Below are positions 38,139-46,015 of a stretch of 64,000 nucleotides of DNA, piece after piece (positions within the stretch are counted from its first letter, which is position 1; the number at the start of each line of letters is the position of its first letter). Position numbers and translations under genes: made by a program. The notes beneath the pieces were generated by a model. The model saw only the letters and a program-made list of their open reading frames with translations. It made no database searches and was not told the origin of the DNA. The stretch comes from Hazenella coriacea (GTDB lineage: Bacteria; Bacillota; Bacilli; Thermoactinomycetales; Thermoactinomycetaceae): assembly GCF_004341825.1 (NCBI RefSeq), contig NZ_SMAG01000001.1, forward strand, positions 1 to 64,000. Reading direction: 5' to 3'.

Positions 38139-38882
38139 TCATAAAGCGCTATTTTTTAATAACACTGGGCAAAACTGAAGGGCATCACAAGCCACCAATT
38201 TCAATTCAATCCCGTCGATCACCCCCTGAATGGCCTCCTCAGCTGACTTTCCATGCATGTGTCCATAAATGCACATCTTTACTCCAAATTCCTTCATCAC
38301 ATCCATAAATCCAGACTCAGTCGAATATTTTGTTATAGGTGGAAAGTGGATCATAACTATTTTTTCATATTCCGGATACTTTTTCATCGAACCTTCCAAA
38401 GCCATTCGAAGACGCCCTACCTGACGTTCGTAGATTTTTCGATCTGCCTCTTCCTTATAAGAATGGTCTCCAGGCAAATTCCAACCACGAGTACCTGCAA
38501 TCACTAGATCTTCCACAAGGGTGAAGTCAGCATCGATCCATTCCATGCCTTGTGGCAATGCTTCTCTCACCTTTTTTTTACTTTGAACATAATAGCAATG
38601 GTTACCAGGGGATAGTATTTTTTTACCCGGTAATTGGTTAATCCAATCAAAATCATAGCGAGCTTCTTCTAATTTCATTGCCCAGCTTATGTCACCTGGG
38701 ATCAAAACAGTATCGTCCGATCTAACTGTCTCCAACCAGTTATCACGAATTTGATCGTAATGGCGGTCCCAGCCGAATATATCCATAGGTTTATTGATAT
38801 CCTTTTCTGGATTTATATGATACAAATCCACAGGTTTATTAAAAGATAAATGTAAATCGCTCAAGGCATAAATAGCCAACAT
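38139..38882 (-). CDS. Calcineurin-like metallophosphoesterase
   Basis: About 247 residues. The metal motifs are ALSDLHLSF (DxH), IPGDISWAM, SPGNHCYY and GHMHG. The family usually reads GNHDYWW at the third motif; here the Asp is Cys and the Trp residues are Tyr, while Asn and His remain. The long family-specific PGDISWA stretch is intact, so this is a phosphoesterase of unknown substrate. Start at the ATG of MLAIYALSD (38882); the frame opens at 38969, but the extra 29 residues do not look conserved. Confidence 0.85.
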   Translation of the reverse strand: MLAIYALSDLHLSFNKPVDLYHINPEKDINKPMDIFGWDRHYDQIRDNWLETVRSDDTVLIPGDISWAMKLEEARYDFDWINQLPGKKILSPGNHCYYVQSKKKVREALPQGMEWIDADFTLVEDLVIAGTRGWNLPGDHSYKEEADRKIYERQVGRLRMALEGSMKKYPEYEKIVMIHFPPITKYSTESGFMDVMKEFGVKMCIYGHMHGKSAEEAIQGVIDGIELKLVACDALQFCPVLLKNSAL

Positions 38883-39149
38883 CATCCACGTCCTATCTTC
38901 AGATCTAACTCTAGATGAGCAATCTGGATCAAAATCCATATAATCATTTTGCTCGAAAAAAATAGACACTCATAAAAATGAATCATCGTTCCATCATGTC
39001 CAACCTTTTAAACTAGGTTTTACATATTTTATTTATAGGAGTAGTTGCAAGCTCACAACGTTCTTGGTATTTCTATATTTCAAAGACAGTCTTTCAATCT
39101 GAATGACATCAAGCATTTTATTCTGTAAAAAAAAGGAAGTGCAAGAACG

Positions 39150-39815
39150 ATGAATCATTCTGTTTACTATATAGCTTTAGGTGACTCAATCACCTTTGGT
39201 ACAGGGGCTCTTATGAGACAAGGTTATGCTATTTTAATTGCTAACCAACTAAGAAAAACTTACCCATATGTATATTTTACTAATATTTCTCGAAAAGGAT
39301 TAACGAGTCAAGGGCTAACATCCATCATTCAAAACCCTCGATTACAAGCATTTCTTCAACAAGCTCAACTCATTACATTATTAATCGGAGGAAATGACCT
39401 TAACCATGCATATCTTAAATATTTAATTACAGGAAACAAGCTTGAGATTAATAAAGCACTCTCTATCTATTCTCTTCAATTTAACAATCTTTTGCAATGG
39501 TTAGGAACCTATACATCTGCAAAGATCTATTCTTTCACTCTCTATAATCCATTTCCGAATGAACCTCTTTCTAATCAAATCATCTCTACCCTTAATCTAA
39601 TCATTATCAAGCACTCGAAACGGTGGAACGTTACTGTCGTTGATCTAAATAAACCTTTTATGAATCAACAGGCAAAATATATTGCAGGCTATCGTACAGG
39701 TCGCTTTAACGACTTTATCCCTTTTATACAGCAAAATCCGATCCACCCCAATACACTTGGACATCATAAAATAGCCCAGCTTTTTTGGGATCATTACTCA
39801 TCGGACTTAAAGTAA
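39150..39815 (+). CDS. SGNH/GDSL hydrolase
   Basis: A 221-residue esterase-fold protein. Block I GDSITFG with the nucleophile Ser, block II NISRKGLTSQG, block III IGGND, and block V NPIHPNTLGH are visible. The usual Asp three residues before the catalytic His is Asn here. Similar proteins in Bacilli include the spore lipase LipC. AAAGGAAG lies ahead of the ATG. No signal peptide. Confidence 0.88.
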   Translation: MNHSVYYIALGDSITFGTGALMRQGYAILIANQLRKTYPYVYFTNISRKGLTSQGLTSIIQNPRLQAFLQQAQLITLLIGGNDLNHAYLKYLITGNKLEINKALSIYSLQFNNLLQWLGTYTSAKIYSFTLYNPFPNEPLSNQIISTLNLIIIKHSKRWNVTVVDLNKPFMNQQAKYIAGYRTGRFNDFIPFIQQNPIHPNTLGHHKIAQLFWDHYSSDLK

Positions 39816-39955
39816 ATCATTTAAAAGAAATTTAAGCAATGTTGACATCTACTTATTACAATATAAACGATTCATATGTAGATATGATTAAAAAAGAACA
39901 TTTTTTATTATGGTATAAAAGTAGATTGTTTATTGGGAAATTCAAGAATATAATA

Positions 39956-39984
39956 TTGACAAGGTACTCCTTATTTAGTACAAG
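39956..39984 (+). promoter_or_regulatory. Sigma-A promoter of the kinase gene
   Basis: -35 TTGACA (39956-39961), 17 nt spacer, -10 TACAAG (39979-39984). It implies a leader of about 120 nt before the start at 40111. Confidence 0.6.
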
Positions 39985-40110
39985 TTGAGTAAAGAGAACT
40001 CCTCTTTCATTTTTTCAAAATTTACATGTAGAAATGAATTCGTTTTACTTAAAAATGATCTTGTATATGGATGGGCGTCCGAGTTTTTTTATACAAGAAA
40101 GGTGATGAGA

Positions 40111-41469
40111 GTGGAAGAACGGCAGTTGGGCGGGAGATATCAAATTATTGAACGTGTTGGAAAAGGTGGAATGGCTGTTGTCTATAAAGCCATGGATTTA
40201 TTTCTTGAACGTTATGTAGCAATCAAGATGATTCATGAGTCCCATTGCCATGACGAAGGATTTATCATGAGATTTATCCGTGAAGCAAAAGCAACTGCTA
40301 AACTATCCCATCCCAACGTTGTGAGTGTATATGATGTAGGACGTGAAGGTTCAACTTATTATATGGTCATGGAGTTAATTGATGGAGTTCCTCTATCAAA
40401 CCAAATTAAAGAGCGTGGTTCTTTCTCTGATGAAGAAGCCATAAATATTACAATACAAATCTGTGACGGACTGGCTAATGCCCATCAAAATGGAATTATC
40501 CATCGAGATATAAAGCCACACAATATTATGGCTGCGTCTGATGGACGATATAAAGTTGCTGATTTTGGAATCTCAAGACTTATTAACTCTAAATCTACAT
40601 TATCTAAAGATGAAACCGTCATGGGCTCTGTCCATTATTTGTCTCCTGAACAAGCTCGAGGACTTGAAGTAAATTTTTCATCAGATATCTATTCTGTCGG
40701 AGTCGTTCTCTATGAACTAGTTACAGGGCAAACTCCGTATGATGGAGCTGAATATATTTCCATCGCTATCCAACATATCAATGAGCCTATTCCTGACCCT
40801 AGAAATTTAAATCCGCAATTATCTAATGAACTTTATCATATTATCATGAAAGCCTTACAAAAAGAATCTAAAGATCGTTACCAATCCATTGAAGAGTTAA
40901 AAAATGCGTTGAGCGAAGCTTTGATCGAGATTAAGCAAACAAAAACTTTTACACCAACTGAAAAGGGAACATTCCATATCCCCTTATCTTTCGAAACAAA
41001 AGATGGATCTACGGAAAAAGGAAACATTCCTTTACGGCGTGATCGAATCGAAGATCAACATCCCTCGAAAAAGCCAATTGTTCTTTGGGGTGTGTCTGCC
41101 GTTGTTCTTCTCATTGTAGTTGGAGGTCTCATCATTTGGAATCCATTTTCTCCTTCACAAAACCAATCTGTTTCTACTGCTAATGCTTCTGGTCAGTCCC
41201 CCTCTCAAGCTCACTTTAAAATAATTGTAGGCACCTTTTCTTCCAAATCAAGCGCAAAAGATTTAAAAACGACCTTGGAGAATAACGGGATAGCAAAAGT
41301 AGAAGTTCATCAAACTCAAAAAGATGATCAAACCTTATATCAAGTAAGAGTAGGCAATTTTCCTAATGTGGAGGACGCTGAACTACAACGCAATGAAGTC
41401 AAGGAAATCGTGAAAAAATTTAATATTACTGATACTTATATCAAACAATTTATAAATGAAGACAAATAA
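40111..41469 (+). CDS. Membrane Ser/Thr protein kinase with extracellular SPOR domain
   Basis: A 452-residue receptor-like kinase. The kinase domain (about 9-270) has the glycine-rich GKGGMA loop, Lys39 in VAIK, HRDIKPHN at 131-138, DFG at 151-153 and the activation segment GSVHYLSPEQARG, all as in PrkC/PknB. A single membrane segment (323-343) is followed by a Ser/Gln linker and a SPOR domain (about 368-447, FKIIVGTFSSKSSA...YQVRVGNF) in place of the PASTA repeats of PrkC. SPOR domains bind denuded peptidoglycan, so it could sense the wall at division or spore stages (inference). The GTG at 40111 has AGGTG at 6-7 nt; the frame opens at 39985. Confidence 0.9.
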   Translation: MEERQLGGRYQIIERVGKGGMAVVYKAMDLFLERYVAIKMIHESHCHDEGFIMRFIREAKATAKLSHPNVVSVYDVGREGSTYYMVMELIDGVPLSNQIKERGSFSDEEAINITIQICDGLANAHQNGIIHRDIKPHNIMAASDGRYKVADFGISRLINSKSTLSKDETVMGSVHYLSPEQARGLEVNFSSDIYSVGVVLYELVTGQTPYDGAEYISIAIQHINEPIPDPRNLNPQLSNELYHIIMKALQKESKDRYQSIEELKNALSEALIEIKQTKTFTPTEKGTFHIPLSFETKDGSTEKGNIPLRRDRIEDQHPSKKPIVLWGVSAVVLLIVVGGLIIWNPFSPSQNQSVSTANASGQSPSQAHFKIIVGTFSSKSSAKDLKTTLENNGIAKVEVHQTQKDDQTLYQVRVGNFPNVEDAELQRNEVKEIVKKFNITDTYIKQFINEDK

Positions 41470-41495
41470 AAAACCGGGTGGAGACCCGGTTTTTT
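41468..41495. terminator. Terminator after the kinase gene
   Basis: The stem AACCGGGT/ACCCGGTT with A and T tracts on each side; it can act on both strands. Confidence 0.85.
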
Positions 41496-41500
41496 ACATT

Positions 41501-41530
41501 CAAATTCCTTCAAATTCCTTCAAATTCCTT
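41501..41530. repeat. Three tandem copies of a 10-bp repeat
   Basis: CAAATTCCTT occurs three times head to tail, immediately after the terminator and 20 bp before the end of nrdJ. Probably replication slippage; no role is suggested. Confidence 0.8.
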
Positions 41531-41550
41531 TATTGAATTTAACTATTTCA

Positions 41551-44500
41551 TTAAGAACAACCTGTCGTCGCCCCACAGTCCAAACAAACATAGCAAGAAC
41601 CGTTACGTTTGGTCATCCCTCCACAGTCAATACATAAAGGAGCCCCACTACTGGCTCGAATCGCCTCCAGATTATCTGTAGAAGAATGAGAACCCTCTTG
41701 TTCAGTCAGCTGCTGTATCATCGAATCTATAGACATAGGATGAGTAGCAGTTGGTGGTACATCAGCAAGTTTCACTCTGTTTTGATAAGCACGTAGTTCT
41801 TCCTGTTTGGGAGGAATTTGTACAAAGTCTGTTTTCTCTAGATATTCCATCCCCAATAAACGGAAAACGTAATCGATCACTGAAGTGGCCATTTTAATAT
41901 TAGGATGTTCAACAATTCCTGATGGTTCAAAACGAGTAAAGGTAAGTGAGTCAACAAACTTTTGCAATGGAACACCATGCTGCAAACCTAAAGAAATAGC
42001 AACAGCAAAAGCATCTAACATCCCTCTCATAGTACTACCCGCTTTATGCATATCAATAAAGATTTCACCTAGTGTACCATCTTCATATTCACCTGTACGA
42101 ACAAAGATCTTTTGCCCAGCAACTCTTGCCTCTTGGGTAAAGCCTTCCCGTTTCCGAGGTAGACGACGACGAACACTTGGCATATGTCCATTAGCAATTA
42201 CTTCTTCTAGATGTTCATTTACCAAAGCAATCTCTTCTTGCTGTTCTTTCTCTTCTGCTTGATCTGATCGTGCGTTGAGAGGCTGTGAACTCTTCGAACC
42301 ATCACGATAAAGAGCTACTGCTTTAAGCCCTAACCTCCAACCTTGTTCATAAGCATGTTGAATCTCCTCAACTGTAGATTCATGTGGCATATTAATTGTT
42401 TTAGAAATCGCACCACTTAGGAATGGTTGGGCTGCTGCCATCATACGTAGATGCCCCATAAAATGAATGTAACGAGTTCCGTGCTTCCCACAAGGATTGG
42501 CTGTATCAAAAACAGGATAATGTTCCTCTTTTAAGTGTGGTGCTCCTTCGATCGTCATCATTCCGCAAACCACATCATTGGCTTCATTAATCTGACTAGA
42601 TGTAAATCCTAAAGCATGAAGCAAATCAAAATCTGAGGCTTCGTATTGATCTGGAGTAAACCCTAACCGCGTTAGACACTCATCTCCTAAAACAAACCGG
42701 TTAAAAGCAAATGAAAGCTCAAATACAGAGGGTAATGCTTGTTCGATCCAATTCAACTCTTCATCCATAAACCCTTTTTGTCTTAGTGTATTTCGATTCA
42801 CATAAGGTGCATCTGTCAAAGAAAGAGTTCCAGTCACATAACGCAAGATATCTTCGATCTGTTCTTGAGTATATCCTAGATGTTTTAGGGCAGGCCGGAT
42901 CGACTGATTAGCAATTTTAAAGTATCCCCCACCCGTTAATTTTTTAAATTTCACCAAGGCGAAGTCAGGTTCAACACCCGTAGTATCGCAATCCATCAAT
43001 AAACCAATTGTCCCAGTAGGAGCAAGTAATGTGGTTTGAGCATTTCTGTAGCCATATTTTTCTCCCAACTTTAATGCTTCATCCCAACTGGTCCGTGCGG
43101 CTTCTAATAAATCAGGGGGGCAAAGATCAGGATCAACTCCCATTGGCTTCACTGTTAAACCTTCATACTCTGTCATTGGTGCATCATAAGCGGCTCGGCG
43201 ATGGTTGCGAATCACTCGCAACATATGTTCACGGTTATTGGCATAAGCTTTAAATGCTCCTAGCTCTTTAGCCATTTCAGCTGATGTTGTATAAGAAACT
43301 CCTGTCATGATTGCCGTGATCGCTCCAGTCATCGCTAAAGCATGATCTGAGTCATATGGAATCCCTGAAAGCATTAGAAGTGTACCAATGTTGGCATAAC
43401 CAAGTCCCAAAGTACGATATTCATAAGAGAGTTGAGCAATCTCTTTGGATGGATATTGCGCCATTAATACTGAGATCTCCAAAACAATGGTCCATAGACG
43501 ACACGCATGACGAAAAGCAGGGATATTGAAACGGGTATTCTCTACATCAAAAAATTTCACCAAATTGAAAGAGGCTAGATTGCAAGCTGTATTATCTAAA
43601 AACATGTATTCCGAGCAGGGATTAGAAGCGTTAATCCGATTGTGACGAGCACCTAATTTTCCATCCATACCAGCTGGAGAAGTATGCCATTCATTAATCG
43701 TTCCATCATATTGTAATCCAGGATCAGCACATTCCCATGCCGCTTCTCCTATTTTCCTCCACAATTGACGGGCAGGAATCTGCTTACACACTTGACCATT
43801 CGTTCTCCACTTTAACTCCCAGACTCCATCTTCTGCTAACTTTTGAAAAAACTCATGAGGAGCTCGTACCGAGTTGTTAGAGTTTTGACCAGAGACTGTT
43901 TCATAAGCCTCTCCATTAAATGATGGGTCATAACCCGCAGCGATCAACGCTTTTACTTTTTTCTCTTCATGAGATTTCCAGTTAATAAACTCTTCTACAT
44001 CAGGGTGATCAAGATCAAGACAAACCATTTTGGCTGCGCGCCGCGTTGTTCCTCCCGACTTAATCGCACCAGCTGCACGGTCTCCAATTTTCAAGAAAGA
44101 GAGCAATCCTGACGAAGTTCCTCCACCTGAAAGTGGCTCTCCTTTTCCACGAATGTTAGAAAAATTAGTCCCTGTTCCACTTCCATATTTAAAAAGACGT
44201 GCTTCTCGTACCCAGAGATCCATAATTCCATTTTCATTGACTAGATCATCTTCCACCGATTGGATAAAACATGCATGTGGTTGTGGACGACCATAGGCAC
44301 TTTCTGCTTTTTTTAGTTCTTCTGATTCGGCATCTATGTAATAATGCCCTTGTGATTTTCCTGTAATCCCATAAGCAGAATGTAGACCGGTATTAAACCA
44401 TTGAGGGGAGTTAGGGGCTGCCATTTGATGTAATAACATATACACTAATTCATCATAAAAGGCTTGTGCATCTTTTTTGCTATCAAAGTATCCGTACTTT

Positions 44501-44817
44501 TCTCCCCATTCTCTCCAACAATCCGCTAAGCGATGAATAACTTGTTTCACACTCGTTTCTGGTCCAGTAATGGGATGACCTTCTTCATCTAAAAGTGGAG
44601 CTCCTTCTTCATTACTTTGAGGCACTCCAGCCTTCCGAAAATATTTTGAAACCATAATATCAGAAGCAACTTGAGACCAGCCTTTAGGAATCTCTGCCCC
44701 TTTCATTTCAAAAACAATTGAACCATCAGGATTGGTAATCCGACAGTCTCGTAATGTATATTCGACCGATTGGTAAGGATCTTTACCAGGTTGGGTAAAA
44801 AATCGTTGAATTTTCAT
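41551..44817 (-). CDS. nrdJ: Vitamin B12-dependent (class II) ribonucleotide reductase
   Basis: Reduces ribonucleotides to deoxyribonucleotides with adenosylcobalamin, independent of oxygen. The large 1088-residue chain has the PNSPQWFNTGL start of the barrel, the NPCSEYMFLDNTACNLASFNL block with active-site Cys, APTGTIGLLMDCDTTGVEPDF and a C-terminal Cys-rich tail (CIDCGGM...CYVCLDCGATTGC) that should bind zinc or pass electrons. The ATG at 44817 has AAGGAG at 8 nt; the frame opens at 44874. NrdR boxes lie upstream. Confidence 0.95.
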   Translation of the reverse strand: MKIQRFFTQPGKDPYQSVEYTLRDCRITNPDGSIVFEMKGAEIPKGWSQVASDIMVSKYFRKAGVPQSNEEGAPLLDEEGHPITGPETSVKQVIHRLADCWREWGEKYGYFDSKKDAQAFYDELVYMLLHQMAAPNSPQWFNTGLHSAYGITGKSQGHYYIDAESEELKKAESAYGRPQPHACFIQSVEDDLVNENGIMDLWVREARLFKYGSGTGTNFSNIRGKGEPLSGGGTSSGLLSFLKIGDRAAGAIKSGGTTRRAAKMVCLDLDHPDVEEFINWKSHEEKKVKALIAAGYDPSFNGEAYETVSGQNSNNSVRAPHEFFQKLAEDGVWELKWRTNGQVCKQIPARQLWRKIGEAAWECADPGLQYDGTINEWHTSPAGMDGKLGARHNRINASNPCSEYMFLDNTACNLASFNLVKFFDVENTRFNIPAFRHACRLWTIVLEISVLMAQYPSKEIAQLSYEYRTLGLGYANIGTLLMLSGIPYDSDHALAMTGAITAIMTGVSYTTSAEMAKELGAFKAYANNREHMLRVIRNHRRAAYDAPMTEYEGLTVKPMGVDPDLCPPDLLEAARTSWDEALKLGEKYGYRNAQTTLLAPTGTIGLLMDCDTTGVEPDFALVKFKKLTGGGYFKIANQSIRPALKHLGYTQEQIEDILRYVTGTLSLTDAPYVNRNTLRQKGFMDEELNWIEQALPSVFELSFAFNRFVLGDECLTRLGFTPDQYEASDFDLLHALGFTSSQINEANDVVCGMMTIEGAPHLKEEHYPVFDTANPCGKHGTRYIHFMGHLRMMAAAQPFLSGAISKTINMPHESTVEEIQHAYEQGWRLGLKAVALYRDGSKSSQPLNARSDQAEEKEQQEEIALVNEHLEEVIANGHMPSVRRRLPRKREGFTQEARVAGQKIFVRTGEYEDGTLGEIFIDMHKAGSTMRGMLDAFAVAISLGLQHGVPLQKFVDSLTFTRFEPSGIVEHPNIKMATSVIDYVFRLLGMEYLEKTDFVQIPPKQEELRAYQNRVKLADVPPTATHPMSIDSMIQQLTEQEGSHSSTDNLEAIRASSGAPLCIDCGGMTKRNGSCYVCLDCGATTGCS

Positions 44818-44896
44818 GATGTAACTCCTTCCGCTTCTCCTTACTCCTATGACTGTAGTTGATAACTCCACCAAGCAAAATCCATAAAAATAACAA

Positions 44897-44944
44897 CCTC
44901 TATATATTGTAACTTATAATACATATAACCACTATATCTTGATA
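44897..44944 (-). promoter_or_regulatory. Tandem NrdR boxes upstream of nrdJ
   Basis: On the minus strand, TATCAAGATATAGTGG (44944-44929) and TTACAATATATAGAGG (44912-44897) each match the NrdR consensus ACACAATATATAGTGT at about 12 of 16 positions. Their starts are 32 bp apart, three helical turns, as required for cooperative NrdR binding. They lie about 80-127 bp before the nrdJ start, overlapping the likely promoter. Confidence 0.75.
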
Positions 44945-45039
44945 ACATACAGAATATTGTTATCCATATGAAAAAGAGCTTGAGGTTTGCCAATTATTCC
45001 GGCAAACTAGAAGCGAAAAGTCTTAAGGGGGAGAAATCT

Positions 45040-45885
45040 ATGATCATTTTATATCATGACCGATTCATTGAGCGTCAAGAAGCAAATGTTGACATTGAAG
45101 ATCGAGCTTATCAGTTTGGCGATGGGATTTATGAAGTTGTTCGGGTTTACGGAGGGAAACCATTTTGTCTTCAAGAGCACCTCGAACGCTTTGAACGAAA
45201 TGCTTCCGAAATTCGAATCTCACTTCCTTATTCCATTTCACAATTGGAAGAACATTTACTTCAATTAATTAAGCAAAATCAACTAGCAGATGGTAATTTG
45301 TATTTTCAGATCAGTCGCGGAACGTCTCCTCGTAACCATGCTTTTTCTGATCAACTCCAACCACTAATCATCGCTTATACACAGACTTCCAGTCGTCCAG
45401 TTAAGGAACTAGAGTATGGAGTAGGCGTAATCAGCGATCCAGATATCCGTTGGCTACGTTGCGATATTAAAAGCTTAAACTTATTGGGAGCTGTATTATC
45501 CAAACAAAAAGCCATTGATCACCAATGCCATGAAGCCATACTCGTTCGCGATGGTCATGTGACTGAAGGAAGTTCGACAAATATTTATATTGTAAAAGAG
45601 GGTACGATTTGGACTCATCCAGCGAATCATTTGATTTTGCCTGGAATTACACGGGCGATTACCTTGCAATTAGCGACCCAATGTAACATTCCTTTTAACG
45701 AAAAACCATTCACTCTTGAAGATCTTTATACAGCTGATGAATGTTTTTTAACTAGCACTACGATGGAAATCTGTCCGATCGTTCAAGTTGATCAAAAGCA
45801 GATCGGATCTGGGATGCCTGGCCCCGTGACGAAAAAACTTCAGGAAGCATTTAATCAAGAAGTCGCTAATCAATGTCATTCATAA
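45040..45885 (+). CDS. dat: D-amino-acid transaminase
   Basis: PLP-dependent enzyme of fold type IV that makes D-alanine and D-glutamate, precursors of peptidoglycan. The 281-residue protein closely follows the B. subtilis enzyme: DRAYQFGDGIYEVVRVY, RWLRCDIKSLNLLG with the PLP lysine at about 144, EGSSTN, and a conserved C-terminus (IGSGMPGPVTKKLQEAF). AAGGGGGAG precedes the ATG at 45040; the frame opens at 44968. A short hairpin (GTTTGCC/GGCAAAC, about 44989-45008) lies in the leader. Confidence 0.95.
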   Translation: MIILYHDRFIERQEANVDIEDRAYQFGDGIYEVVRVYGGKPFCLQEHLERFERNASEIRISLPYSISQLEEHLLQLIKQNQLADGNLYFQISRGTSPRNHAFSDQLQPLIIAYTQTSSRPVKELEYGVGVISDPDIRWLRCDIKSLNLLGAVLSKQKAIDHQCHEAILVRDGHVTEGSSTNIYIVKEGTIWTHPANHLILPGITRAITLQLATQCNIPFNEKPFTLEDLYTADECFLTSTTMEICPIVQVDQKQIGSGMPGPVTKKLQEAFNQEVANQCHS

Positions 45886-45963
45886 ACAGCTTCTAAAAAT
45901 TTCATATACCATCTATTGTATCTGATCACTTACCATTTTTCTTGTTAAACATTACCGAAAAAG

Positions 45964-46004
45964 AAAAAACGACCACTGGTGAAAACCACCAGGGTCGTTT
46001 TTTT
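45964..46004. terminator. Bidirectional terminator
   Basis: AAAAAACGACC(A)CTGGTG pairs with CACCAG(G)GTCGTTTTTT around a short A-rich loop, between the convergent dat and pseudokinase genes. Confidence 0.85.
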
Positions 46005-46015
46005 GATCAAGGTTA

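Noticed and set aside
44818-44967. Cobalamin riboswitch before the B12-dependent reductase
   Set aside because: The 150 bp between the divergent genes is too short and lacks the B12-box; NrdR boxes explain the region better.
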